DNA of 64,000 nt from Hemibagrus wyckioides (Eukaryota; Chordata; Actinopteri; Siluriformes; Bagridae): contig NC_080720.1 in NCBI RefSeq assembly GCF_019097595.1, positions 28,818,352-28,882,351 of the forward strand. Direction: 5' to 3'. The notes beneath the pieces are model-generated. The model worked only from the letters and a program-made list of their open reading frames with translations, was not told the DNA's origin and made no database searches. Below, one piece after another: positions 35,530 through 46,994 of this stretch. The translations under genes and the position numbers were made by a program. The stretch's first letter is position 1. Every line of letters begins with the position of its first letter.

Positions 35530-35790
35530 TGAACAACTCGCTGATTTTGGTTGCTTACGCTAAATTAGTGGCTGCTTCATCAAGGAAAACATTAGCTACG
35601 GCGAACTGACAACGTCTTATCTGTCAAATCTCTCAAAAGTTAGTTATTAGCTCCGAGTATTAAACCACTGGCTGATTTTAGTTGCTAATGATAAATTAGT
35701 GGCTCTTTCATCAAGGAATGCAAGAAATCATTAGCTATGGCTAAGCAGCAACAGCTAATCTGTCAAAACTCGCAATGGTTAGTTATGCTA
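35530..35790. repeat. Tandem duplication, 131-bp period, TAGC-rich
   Basis: CTGATTTTGGTTGCTTACGC at 35541 and CTGATTTTAGTTGCTAATGA at 35672, each followed by TAAATTAGTGGCT, then TTCATCAAGGAA, CATTAGCTA and a GGTTAGTTAT/AAGTTAGTTAT end. Diverged, non-coding. Confidence 0.85.
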
Positions 35791-36129
35791 GTGCGCTAAT
35801 AGCTCAAATGAGCTGTCATCTTTGCTGTGACTGAGTGAAAGTGAAACTTTTTCAGAAGTAATAGATAGAATACAAGTGATGCTAATATAGCTAACGAGCA
35901 GTAGAATTCTCAAACTTTTCTTCCTCAAACTGCATTTATTTCTGTCAGAAAATCATGTTGAAGCTTCAGTGTGACTGAATATTGTCCATTTTCACACGAT
36001 AGACTTCTCGTTAGCTACATTACCCATGTAGCTTTATAACCTGGTTGTTTTGCTAAACTGAATTAATCCTAATCTAATACACAAGCTCTATAATCATACA
36101 CTGACCAAAAAAAAAAAAAAAAGGATTCC
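35791..36129. other. Intronic sequence, TAGC-rich
   Basis: More GCTAA/TAGCT words and an A-tract at 36106-36122. No gene. Confidence 0.45.
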
Positions 36130-36660
36130 TCTCCAGTGCCGTCCCTGTCTGCGCTTGCGCTCCATTTCGGAGCACGCTAGCACCTCTTGGTTAATTGCTA
36201 TTTATCAGAGCCTCTTTCTATCCTCCTGTACTTCCTCTTCTTTATCCTTTAGCGCTAAATAATATCTGCAAATAAGGAGCTTTTCAGCCTGTACGTGCGA
36301 GAGCCTTTCAGCTTTTCAGCCATCAAACTTTAATCGGAGCGCGCATTTTAGGATTTTTCATTTTGAATAAAAAACATTTAAAAAATTTAGATGCAAATTA
36401 TCCTACATTATTCATGCCCTCGGCGCTCCTGGTAGATTTAAACATTTCCGAGGCCACCTTGATTCGAGTAATTACCTAAGCCCGGGCCGCTCCGTCATGA
36501 ATAAGGTATTTCCTACAAGCGCGGGCAGCGCCTGATGAGCTTTTAAAGTGGCTTTACACTCGACTTGTGTATTGCTTCTCCTGCATGAGCGACTCCGACA
36601 TGCGCGCCAATCCGTCTCAGGTGGCGAATTCTGGCAGAGCGCATGACTGAATGACAGCGA
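36130..36660. promoter_or_regulatory. Candidate conserved intronic element 8 (long)
   Basis: Over 500 bp without simple repeats. Contains GGTTAATTGCTATTTATC, GCTAAATAATATCTGC, a perfect POU octamer ATGCAAAT at 36391-36398 followed by TATCC, ACATTATTCATGCC, GAGTAATTACC (TAATTA 36469-36474), GTCATGAATAAGG and E-box CAGGTG at 36618-36623. CpGs are preserved throughout. One of the strongest enhancer candidates here. Confidence 0.5.
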
Positions 36661-37609
36661 AAGAGCTCGAGACGAGGCTTCTTTTCTCTCCTCCTTCTCT
36701 CTCTCTGTCTTAAAAAAAGCAGTCACTCCTTTATCCCTTTTTCTTCTCTTCATCCTGTCGATACGTTATGCCACGACGTCTGCTTTACCTCCATCTTAAT
36801 TCAGTTCATGGACTTCCTGTTTGTACCCCAAAGCCAAAAAAAACCCAAAACGAAGCGATCCTCAGGAACGAGCGAGATCGCCGATAGATCTGCGTCGGTT
36901 TGTATTTCTTTTGTGACAGCGAAGGCCCGAACGTCTGCAGAGAGAGAGAGAGAGAGCCTTCTTTTTAATTGCGCTACATGGATTGTCACTGCAAGTATGT
37001 TGTCTGTATCCAAGTGCTCTCAAATTATTGACTGCCACCTATACGCATTGACATTTCCAATCAATTTTAATTTGCTTTGGGTTTCAGTTGTCTGATCTGG
37101 AGATGAACCATTAGTGGGAGTGAGATTAAAACCGACTTTTTACTAAACTGTGATGAAGCGGATGCTTAAAACGTAGTGGCGTAAACATTTCTTAAGCATT
37201 TACATCAACGATACCTTAAAGAAAATTCGTAGCACTGTTAAATGGTTGAGCGAGCAACACACTGAATACACTCTCTCTCTCTCTCTCTCTTTGTAATAGT
37301 TAATATCTTACAGTTACACAGGTTCCGTACATTTCTCTTTTACCTCTAAAGATGATGTGATAACAGTTTCATGGATACAAAAGCGTGTTGCTGCCACGAG
37401 GAAGCTCCGAATTATTACGTTATTATGACAAAACAGCTTGCTTTTTTATGAGGAAAATCTGAGCATTACGATAAATAAATCATATTACATCATGCTAAAG
37501 TATTATTACAAAATATCAAGAAAGCTTCACACTATTGTGAATAAATTCATTCTCTTCTCGTGATGTGGATTCTGTTGTTTCGGTTCGTAGCTATATGACA
37601 TGATTTTTC
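36661..37609. other. Intronic sequence, no gene seen
   Basis: Short (GA)n 36940-36957 and (CT)n 37269-37291. Part of 36800-37100 is repeat-poor and could extend the regulatory block. No exon signature. Confidence 0.45.
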
Positions 37610-38535
37610 GGTAACGACGAGATGTTTTCTAATAATAACTACAAGATGCTTATCTCACATTGAGATCTTTTCTAATAATAATAACTAAAGAAGATGCTTT
37701 GCTCATAGCAACGAGATGTTTTCTAATAATTATCTCGTATTTAGATGTTTTCGAATAATTGTAACAACAAGATAATTATCCTGAAATAACAAGATAATAA
37801 TAACAACTACAATATGTTTAGCTCATATTTAGATGTTGTCCAATAAAAACAACAAGATGCTTATCTCATAATAACGAAATGTTTTCTAATAACAAGCTAT
37901 TTTCTAATAGGGATAACAATAAGATGTTTATCTCATATTGAGAGGTTTTCTAATGAAAATAACAAGAGGTGTATCTCGCAACAGCTAGTTGTTTTCTGAT
38001 AATAGCTACAAGATGCTTATCTCATAACAATGAAAAGATGCTTATCTCATAATAGTGAGATGTTTTCTAACAGTAACAAGATGTTTATCTCATAGTAGCG
38101 AGATGTTTTCGAATAATTGCAACAAGACGATTATCTCATAATTGCAAGTTGTTTTCTAATAATAAGATGCTTATCTCGTAATAGCGAGGTGTTTCCTATT
38201 AACAACAAGATGTTTATCTCATAATACGATGCTTATCTCGTAATAGTGAGATGTTTTCTAATAATAATTACGATAAGATGATTATCTCGTAACACCAACA
38301 AGATGCTTGTCCCATAATAATGAAATGTTTTCTATTACCACCAAGACCAACAGCAAGATTCTTATCTCATACTGAGATATCTTCTAACAAAAACAACAAG
38401 ATGTTTATCTCATGAAAACGAGATATTTTCTAATAACATTAACAAGAAAATTTAGAATAGGAACAGGATGCTTTCTCATAATAACGAGATAGATATGTCT
38501 TAGCAATGAGATGTGTTCTAAAAATAAACATGAGA
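37610..38535. repeat. Hairpin-rich degenerate tandem array, about 18 units
   Basis: Recurring words AAGATGCTTATCTCATAATA and ACGAGATGTTTTCTAATAA. GATGTTTTCTAAT-type words occur near 37620, 37665, 37711, 37745, 37831, 37942, 38059, 38102, 38258, 38421 and others, spaced about 35-70 bp. Each unit has inverted arms ATCTC and GAGAT around ATAATAAC, so single strands could fold into short stems. Non-coding. Confidence 0.88.
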
Positions 38536-38759
38536 TACTTTTCCTGTAAGAACATGCGTCCATACAGGAAATAGCCGAGCAAGTTGTAAGTAAAAACAAC
38601 CCAAATTGAATCTGATCTTGCTGATTTGTATCTAAGAAATGTAGAGTCATAAAGACTCATAAAGACTGTCTTACACTCATCCCAGGACACTTATTCACAA
38701 TCTGCTCACATAGAACATCCTTTCATCACTTCATACTCCTTGATTTTAAAGTCTAAGAG
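38536..38759. other. Intronic sequence, no feature seen
   Basis: No repeats or exon signals recognised. Confidence 0.4.
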
Positions 38760-38890
38760 ACGTGTAAGTAATGATTTCTAACCCTACTACACCGGGATGA
38801 GTCTGTAGAAGGATTTCGTTCCTCACGTCGTCCGCTTTATCGTAAAAGCGCTGTAGAAATAAAATAAAAATGAATTGAATATAATTCAGC
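38760..38890 (+). mobile_element. LINE/SINE-like 3' tail (tentative)
   Basis: CGCTTTATCGTAAAAGCGCT followed by GTAGAAATAAAATAAAAATG and AATTGAAT resembles the 'AAGCGCTATATAAATAAA...TGAATTGAAT' tail of common fish retroposons. Confidence 0.35.
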
Positions 38891-38989
38891 CCAAAACCGT
38901 TCATTTTAAAATTACAATTTTATTTCCTTGCAAAATGACAAAGTGCGAAAGCGCTCGGAATAAAATTTCTGTTTGAGGAAGCGGCTCTT

Positions 38990-39250
38990 CAGGCTGCTAG
39001 AAAATGGAGGAGGAAAAAAAAAATAAAATAAAGTAGTTGACACTGCGGCTCGATCATCTTTACTACCCGGTGGAAGAATTAATATTTAAACATTCTAATA
39101 ATGCAGGCTGCCTTGCATGCACTTTTAAGCAAAGCAACAATATTTTTCACCTGGGGTAACACAATGATTTTTCTCCCCGCTGAGCGTAATTTCCCTTTCT
39201 AATGCGCCCGTGAGGCCTCCACTCTATGGCAGCGCTGGCTCTCCGAAAAC
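38990..39250. promoter_or_regulatory. Candidate conserved intronic element 9
   Basis: GAAGAATTAATATTTAAAC (ATTAAT 39078-39083), CTAATAATGCAGG, CTTGCATGCAC, AACAATATTTTTCACCTGGG (CACCTG 39148-39153), GAGCGTAATTTCCC, CTAATGCGCCC. Repeat-free apart from the A-tract at its left edge. Confidence 0.42.
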
Positions 39251-39479
39251 ACACACTCCATTCTTTATCATTTCCTTCCACACACACACACGCACATACA
39301 AAAAAAAATTCATAGAGGTAAATATATTGAAATGAATGTCTCTGTCCATGAGGAAGGAATAGTTCAGGCCAGGGTATGCTTTTTCTTTTTCAACTCTCTT
39401 TCTCTCTCGAGACGGGTGTAATGATTTGCAAAAATGGTACTGTGGAAAAGGAATAATTTTTTTTATTTTGTACTCTTTT
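39251..39479. other. Intronic sequence, short CA tract
   Basis: CA tract at 39280-39297; nothing else. Confidence 0.45.
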
Positions 39480-39880
39480 GCTCATATCTAGAAAACAGCA
39501 CCGAAAGCGATGGGAGGCTTGACGTTTCTAAATAAAGTGTCGACCTCGTTTACGAGAACGCATCCTTGTTCTCGTGCACCTTAATCACATCTGCCTCCTT
39601 TGGAACAGGTGTTTATGACGCGACCCTTCCAGACAAACACACACAAACACACACACACAGGCTAGACATGAAAAATCAAGCGAGGAGCTTCCCCCCGTGG
39701 AGCGATCTTAGCAGGAGGGATATCATAGATCTGTGTGCCGTCAAAGGAAAATGCATTGCGGACGCCCGCAGCCGTCTTAATTGATCATGAAAATGAATTG
39801 CTGACTTGCGTGGACAAATTGAACCATATAAATATGAGTGATGCTCGTTTCCCTTTCCTCTTTTGTTTATGCCTTGCTGG
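39480..39880. promoter_or_regulatory. Candidate conserved intronic element 10
   Basis: Apart from a CA tract at 39637-39659 the block is unique-looking. TCTTAATTGATCATGAAAAT (39775-39794), ATGCATTGCGG, ATATAAATATGAGTG, AACAGGTGTTTATGACGCG (E-box plus TTTATGAC, Hox/Cdx-like). Confidence 0.4.
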
Positions 39881-39884
39881 AGAG

Positions 39885-40500
39885 TTGGTAGCGATGAGAG
39901 GGAGGGTGTGTGTATTTGTGTTTATGTGTGTGTGTGTGAAACAATGTAATCGGGCCTAACATCGAACCATTGCCTACTTTCTATTTCAAAAGACTGATGA
40001 GGCGACGGAGGTCGGTGATTTGTTGTCGCCATGACAACAACTCAAGTTATTCGTTGTTAAAGTAAGACACAAAAAGTACAGGAAGGTTTTAAAGAAAAGA
40101 AACATGATTCAATGAATCGGTGAATCAATGAATTGATTCTATTGCCAAATGCAGGAGTCTAGACATAGAAGCTGCATTGCTACGGTTAACAAAACTTCCC
40201 TTGAGCGGATCAACCAATTCAAGTACAGAGCGGAAAGTTTCGTTTAAAGTAAATAAATGTAGAAAATAAATGTTTTTAGATTCAAAATTTGGTTCAGGAA
40301 TCCAGAACCATGAAGGTTATGTCCATGCTGGAGGTCGAGAAAGTGTGGTCGCCAAGACAACATTTGTTATCCAGTCATTTGGAAGACTGTTGTTACAATA
40401 AGACACAAAAAAATAAGATGAAATAACACAACATGAATCAGTGAATCAGTGACTCAGTGACTCAGTGAATCTGGATTGTTCTCAAAGCCAGAATGGTGCT
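39885..40500. repeat. Diverged tandem duplication, about 323-bp period, with X-box-like words
   Basis: GTCGCCATGACAAC at 40025-40038 and GTCGCCAAGACAAC at 40348-40361, each followed by an 'AAGTTATTCGTTGTTAAAGT / TGTTATCC..TGTTGTTACAAT' step, AAGACACAAAAA and a GAATC(A/G)GTGAATCA tandem. Strongly diverged outside these words. Confidence 0.65.
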
Positions 40501-41915
40501 ATAAAACTCTCTTGATGTAATATCCTTCAAGAGTTTCAGTATTTTATTCCAAGCGTTTCTTGGTGTATCTATTCAGCTCTCTGACTCGCTCATTCACTTT
40601 GAGTCCTCTTGAAAGGTCAGCTTTAACTTTTTTTTTTTTTTTACCACATAGTCGAACTGATTGAAAGCCAGCAGCTGTTCCTCTTCAGCTAAAGGTGAGA
40701 GAGACGGAGAGTGAGAGAGGGAGCAGGCCGTTACCTAGCGCTTTAGTCTATTAGAGTAGCGCTGTGAGAGGAGCTGGGTGGTGTGTGTCTGCGCTCCTCG
40801 GCTCTTTGAAAAGAGATCGCTCATGTGAGAGACACTCTGACACAGCAAGGGCAACGGCCTGGAGCTCATTTATGCCCTATGGGGTATAATACTCACGGGG
40901 CAGCAGCCATCTCCACACACACACACACACTTGTGCACATGGACACCAAGGTGAAACCTGAGAAGATTTATAACGAGAAGGTAACAGTTTAAGGCCACTG
41001 AGGAGACATGAAATAAAACTTCACACACCGATCGAGAGAGGAGGGAAGGGGGTTGTTCGGCTGGATGATCCACCCTGAAAGATTCTCCTATAATTCTAAT
41101 CTACACTTTTATTTTTTTAAACTTTAAGATGCAGCCAGCAAAAAACAGCAACAAATACAACAGAGTTCCTGCTAATACTATACCCACTAATTAAAGATAG
41201 CTCTTCGTCGTGATTAGCTGGAGGTTTGGTGTTCGGACATTATGAGCTTACATGGAGGTATTTCAGATATCTCACTAAAGCTGACGGAATTTTATTTATC
41301 CACTAGGTTCCCAGTGCGTCAAACCCTGCTTACACTCTTCACCCTGGTCTTGTTCATTGCTTTGTTGTCCTAATGTGTGCACCTGTTCTATGTTTACCAC
41401 TTACTTATTTAGTCTCCTTATCCCTTTTATCCCCAGTATCTCATTGACTTAAGACTTATGTCGTATACGCCTTTTTGTCCTGTTTCCATGTGGCTTTCGA
41501 TTTTTGATCGCTTAATTTTTTCCAACCTGTTCTTTCACTCAGTTATACTCCTCAGCATCCTGAAATATCAGCAACTCGATCACTGAGCCTTACGCTAAAT
41601 CAGCTCGCTGCACCTCATCGGCTCGTCTGCCTCGTGTGTGTGTGTGTGTGTTGAAACTAGAGTGGACTGTAGAGAATGTGGTCTAGACGGAGGAGGATTT
41701 ACGCCGGGTTTGGCCCAGATGACATTCAACTATTAGATAAAACTCATATCTAATTTAAGACTCTGACAACTGACAACAGCAGTCCTGTCATAAAGGAATC
41801 CTTCACAAGTGTCACACACACATACACACACCACACACACATAGCACTATTAGCCGCGAGCACCTATCTGAAGATGAACCCTCTGAGATAAGCCTCTCTC
41901 TTTTGCCCTTCACTG

Positions 41916-41958
<43 letters not shown>

Positions 41959-42034
41959 TGTTCTAGTATGCGTGGGTTCATTTTCCACAAACTGTAGACC
42001 TTCATTGTTAATTTCTGTGTGAAAATTCCCCAAA
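40501..42034. other. Intronic sequence, no gene seen
   Basis: T-tract 40629-40642, CA tract 40915-40931, T-rich 41331-41540 with a retroelement-tail flavour (CTCCTTATCCCTTTTATCCC), (TG)n 41634-41651, (GA)n 41921-41954. Confidence 0.45.
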
Positions 42035-42039
42035 ATCCC

Positions 42040-42330
42040 AAACTTAAAGGTGCAGTAAGCGATTTTGGGAGAGGTTTTAACAAACTGTTAGCCCTAGCTA
42101 GCTGTTTTGAATCCCAAACATCAAACAAATTTTGCCCCTCCCCCTTTTATATTCCTTCAAACGCCACGCCCACAAGCCAACACTACCAGCCAAGTAGGAT
42201 GTTACTGGCCCACGTTGAGACCATTAAAGTTTCTTCTGCACAATATTTTACTAAACCGGACAGAACTTTTGGTTCAGGTGGTTAGCATTTAGTTTTGGCA
42301 GTGACGTGTGCGTCCACGTTGTGTTAATTG
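42040..42330 (+). mobile_element. Interspersed fish repeat starting TTAAAGGTGCAGTAAGCGAT
   Basis: TTAAAGGTGCAGTAAGCGAT at 42044 onwards is a familiar start of a fish interspersed repeat, followed by GTTTTGAATCCCAAACATC, CCACGCCCACAAGCC and a pyrimidine-rich stretch. No ORF with a domain. Ends are not defined; it may be a MITE with a TTAA target. Confidence 0.45.
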
Positions 42331-43529
42331 TGTGAACTGCGATGAAGAAGTGTGCTGTTTTTGATCAGGCTTTCGTGCACACACCCTCACGTGGTCCTCA
42401 TCAGCAGAACTCATCACTTTGTCTCTCTTACAGCTGGAACAACATACAGCCTCATTCTCGCTCACCTTTCGACCGGGTCATTCACACACACACACACACA
42501 CAGAGCTAATCCTAACAGGGTCAATTCTTATCACATGACCACCAAAGGTCTGAGTCAGAGATTACACACACACATACTGACTTGTACAATCCAACTGCAT
42601 TACACTGCTTTTGATTACACAGCTCACTTATTATTAGGTGTGTGTGTGTGTGTGTGTGTGACGGAGAATAACTCAGGAGTTCTGCATGACAAAAGCCGCA
42701 TCTGTCCCTCAGCCTTTGTCCCGCGTCCGTGTCCTCCCTCTGTCCCAGCTGTCGTATTAACATGGGCCCTAGATCACTGAGTCTAGATCAGCACACTGCT
42801 CTGATATCTGATCCTTCACACACACACACACACACAGCCGTGTAGACACAATTAGATTGCTACCTCTTTGTCTCACTCAGCACATACTTGTATAGCCCTC
42901 CCTTTCCGTCACTCTCATATGACCAATACTGTCCACAAACACACACACACACACACACACACATACACACACACTCCAAAACCCTCCTCATTTATAGCAG
43001 TTTAAAAAGTTGGATCTCCAGCTGTTTAGGGTATGTCGACATCCAGCAAACAAAAAAGATGCAACATCTGTAACACAACTGTGCGGTGAGCAGTGAGGAT
43101 AAGCACAACCCCCCACCCCCCAACACACACACAACCTCTGAATTGCTGAGTACTCTGGCCTTTTTTTAACAGTGTGTGTGCACATCTGTGTGCGTGTGTG
43201 TGTGTGTATGTGTGTGTTTGTGCTAAAGGAATATTTTGGCTACAACAGTTTTTTTCCCCTAACAAGCATCATCGATCAGCCAAAACGCGTCTGCAGGAGA
43301 AGTAATGGACGTTAATCTCGCTCAAAATGTCTTCATATCACAGCGATTTAGAAAAATATTTACGATTTTTAATGTTTACAAAAAGGCTAAGATTTTGGGT
43401 GTGATGGACGTATCGCACATTGTCCACTATCCACAGTTTAAAACTTGTGGTAACAAACTACCACACACACACACACACCAATCGTGGTGGTGGAAATTAA
43501 GTTGTAGTCATACATTAAGTCTGATTTCA
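42331..43529. other. Intronic sequence with many CA/TG tracts
   Basis: CA/TG tracts at 42483-42503, 42638-42660, 42818-42836, 42938-42974, 43186-43219, 43461-43479. No gene. Confidence 0.6.
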
Positions 43530-43645
43530 GTTGTTACCATAGAAACAACATTAATATAATACATTACTGTCATAGAAAATGAATTAGAACTTTCCGACCA
43601 ATCAGAACGGAGAATTCAACAGCACTCTTTATAATATAGAATACT
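43530..43645. mobile_element. Possible MITE end with X-box-like word
   Basis: GTTACCATAGAAAC at 43533-43546, then CATTACTGTCATAGAAAATG, GACCAATCAGAACGGAGAAT and TCAACAGCACTCTTTATAAT. The 'accaatcagaa...attcaacagc' order is typical of common fish non-autonomous elements. Confidence 0.35.
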
Positions 43646-44329
43646 TCATACCATATATGTATATTTCCATTCGCTGGATATGTTTACATGCAGGTAGCTT
43701 TTGATTAATCATGTGAGTGTGTGTGTGTGTGTGTGTGTGATCCACTTCCTATGTAAAAAAAAAAAAAAATGGCAGCTGTCCCTCTCTTCACTGACCTTGA
43801 TAATTGTGACGGTAATTACAATAAGTGGTCATTATTCTTCAAGGTGCAGCACGTCATTACGGAAATCGATGCATGTCACTATCAATTCGATCATATTCCG
43901 ACAAACAGAATACTCCCCCCCCAACACACACACACACACACACGACCCCCGCCTCTACATATACCGCTAATGAAATCCTGTTATTGTGATTGGATTCTCC
44001 ACTGTCCTCTGCACTAATCAATATTAACAGCTTGTAAAAAAAAAAAAAAAAGAAAGAAAGAAAGAACTGCAGAGATTAGCTGGAGAGATACTTAAACAAA
44101 GTGCAACCGCATTGAGAAGCGTTGTTTTTTTGCCGCTCGGTGGGGTTGTTCGCATCTACATTGAAGGCTTGGTAGTGAGAAGTTAGTCATCCTTCAACTG
44201 CTCTCACACACACACACTTTAAAGAAAGATCCACCTGTGCGTGTTTGTGTACGTCGTGTCCCGGATGTGTGTGTCTCTGAGGAGAGTTCACACACGCATG
44301 TAGTCATATAGCTCTGGGGGGGCTTCAGG
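43646..44329. other. Intronic sequence with TG/CA tracts
   Basis: (TG)n 43712-43739, A-tract 43757-43770, (CA)n 43923-43943, A-tract and (GAAA) 44037-44065. No gene. Confidence 0.5.
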
Positions 44330-44640
44330 TCTCGGAGGCATCTTAAAAAAAAGCACCTGCGCTCTGTCGTAACGGCTCGGTCCTCCCAAACTGCCTAGCG
44401 ATGCAATTCTATTCTGCCGGCCTTGGCTGCATTTTGAATCTATTAATAAAAGCAAGACAATTATTTGGCGCTTGGTTTGATCTATGTGGCTATTCGGAAA
44501 TTGCCTCTCCGGACGGAAGCGTTTTAAGCCAAAACTCCATTCCTCAGCGTCGGGAAAAGTGAGCAAAGAATCACCACCGAAGCCAAAGACAGGACTTGTG
44601 AAGTTACTGTTTTGCATATGCTAAATCATTTCCATGTAGG
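44330..44640. promoter_or_regulatory. Candidate conserved intronic element 11
   Basis: E-box CACCTG at 44354-44359, GATGCAATTCTATTC, TGAATCTATTAATAAAAGC, AGACAATTATTTGGCGC, then TTTGCATATGCTAAATC at 44611 onwards (octamer-like). No repeats. The minus strand is open for 109 codons (44288-44617) with no known domain; I read this as chance. Confidence 0.5.
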
Positions 44641-45389
44641 ATATAGGTCTTGTTTTCAGAATACAACTAAACAAGCAGAAAAACTGAAGTAACAACCTGT
44701 GGTACGAAGCAAAATTGCTAGTATCGCTATGCTACACAGTTTTGCTAGTTCATGCTGCCATGAAAATGAATATCTCCAGGCATAAAAACATGCCAAATGG
44801 TCAGATTTCAAAGAAGAGTGTTTAGTTATGGAGGGGAAAAAACGATTTTGAGAGACGTATCATTACTAAAGAAGTGACTTTATCGTTCATGCTTAGCTTC
44901 AGCTTCGCTAGTTAGTCAGGAAGCTTGCTAGAGTGTCAAAATAGTAACTTGTAAGAGGTGGAGTCTGTAGAGTTGGAGGTGAAAATTTCGTCAAATATTG
45001 TTGCTGTTAACATTTGGTCACTTAACACTAGCTACAATTTGCTCAGAAAAATAGAAAAAGCTAGCTAAGACTCTAATTCTAAGGCTTTAAGTTTTGGACC
45101 CTGATCTGTTTGACTAGACTGCACAGAACGGCATTGTGGGTAACTTTCACCAAAGTGACTACAGGAAGGAAATTCTGTCGTGATGAAAAGAAGGTTCATC
45201 AGAAAATTCCGGAAAATTAAGTATAAGGGTGGGCTTTTCTTTTCTTTTCTTTTCGAGAAATGTTCAGAAGATGATTATATGTCCTCGCAGCTTGGAAATT
45301 CGACCTCACGTCCTCTTAAGAAGTAAATTTTCCACCCATTCATGCTCAGGAAGTCACAACCCACTTAGCTCTGCTCATTCTGCTCTATG
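44641..45389. other. Intronic sequence, TAGC-rich
   Basis: Frequent GCTAG/TAGCT words (44710-45070). TTTTCTTTTCTTTTCTTTTC at about 45236-45255. No gene. Confidence 0.45.
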
Positions 45390-45660
45390 TAACGTATTGA
45401 CAATACCTTTGCAGTGTTATTGTAGTACTTTCAATATTGTGGTTTGCGTTAATTTACGGCTGAGGTCAACCCCAACAAGACGGGGAATACATGGCATTAA
45501 GATGCCCCCCCCACTCCTCCCCCTGCGCTGGCAGTGCCAGTTAAAACTGCCTCCAAACCTGCAATTACTGCACTGACCTTAATTGTTGCCGGGCAGGAAA
45601 ATGTGTAATTAGCGCCCGTTAGGCAGACTGGCACACCTGCATCAGTGCGACGGCGTAAAA
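45390..45660. promoter_or_regulatory. Candidate conserved intronic element 12
   Basis: GCAGTGTTATTGTAGTACTT, TCAATATTGTGG, GCGTTAATTTACGGC, CAATTACTGCACTGACC (45562 on), TTAATTGTTGCC (45579), GTGTAATTAGCGCCCG (45606) and CACACCTGCATCAG. Five ATTA/TAAT words in about 250 bp alternating with GC-rich segments. Confidence 0.5.
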
Positions 45661-46684
45661 GACGCACGGCTGGTGCCTGTCAGACTGAGAGAGAGAGTGA
45701 GAGAGAAGAGGGGGATGATAAGGGAGGGAGGGATGGAGAGACAGGGAGGGAGGGAGGGAGGGGAGGAGAAGAAGAGCCATTCTTCGAAACATTTCTTTAG
45801 GGCTTAATGCAGGCTCTGTGCACTGAAATGGGCATTTACGCAACCGCACAATAGAGACTACATTACCCCAACAGTGCTCCTATTATACCAGCTCATACCT
45901 TCTGCCCTACACACACACACTTACACACTCACACACACTTTCTCGTGCATGCTCCCGCTCTGCACGTATTGTTAGCTTAGAATGGCAGCACAGCGTCGCT
46001 CTCATTATTCACTGTATTAATACAGCAATGACTAGGTAATCACACCACACCGCATGTCAAAGGAGGATGGCGATGTTTGACATCCAAGCAACACACACAC
46101 ACACACACACACACAAATCTGCACAGCTAGCTAGGAGAAATTGATTTTGTAATATGGATGGATGAGGCTCTATTTAGTCTGGCTGAATCTTCACACATAC
46201 ACACACACACACACACACAAACAAACACACCTGATAACCTCGCGTGTTTAGATCGGACTTTACAATAGGCAACACGCTCCCATTTTTCCGCTCAGCAGAG
46301 AGAAATAGTGAGGGGAAAAAAGAGCAGTTAGAGATTAACGTTCAGGCCTCACGTGTCACTTGAGTGCAGAATCTGACATTTTTTGGTTTCCATCATGTCT
46401 GTTTCTTTCTCTTTTCTTTTACACCTCGGGGCTTTCTCAAGTTGAACAAACTGCCGAGGCAAAGGATGGATGGAGAGAGTGAAGGAGGGTGGGAAAGAGG
46501 GATGGAGGGGGGGGTGGATTTGTGTGGGGGGGAAAAAAAGAAGGGCATCAGCCTCACCTGTCAGAACACGGCTTGGTTTGATGGCTTCACTCGTCCACTC
46601 GACTCCTACAGCTGTTCATGTAATTGACAGTTGCTTCGTTCGGAGCTCACTGAGCCGACATGCTTGTAGGTTTAAATGTCTGCC

Positions 46685-46716
<32 letters not shown>

Positions 46717-46994
46717 TTCTCTCTCTCCCACTCTCTCACACACAGCTTATGGGCCTCGTTCCTTTATTTATTTATTTTTTTCATTTAACTCTGCATTAAT
46801 TATAAATGGAGCTCTTAAACAGTCTGGACTGAGACCTCACAGACTAGCAGTTGACCAGGTTGCCAGATTTATGACACACTAATCCCCCCCACCCTGAGTA
46901 TATTTTTTTTCTTGAGTTCAGCACCGTTTTCCTGCCTGACGTGACGTGCTGTCATATCAGAAGGCGGAGAGAGACCGAGGGGGAAGAAGGGGAA
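45661..46994. other. Intronic sequence with GA/GGGA, CA and CT tracts
   Basis: A/G-rich 45685-45765, CA tracts 45911-45940, 46090-46114 and 46194-46220, G-rich 46465-46545, (CT)n 46684-46735. A repeat-poor piece at 45960-46080 is unremarkable. Confidence 0.55.

Noticed and set aside
37610..38535. CRISPR-like repeats with palindromic units
   Set aside because: Spacing is irregular, units degenerate, and 'spacers' are repeat-derived; eukaryotic intron context.
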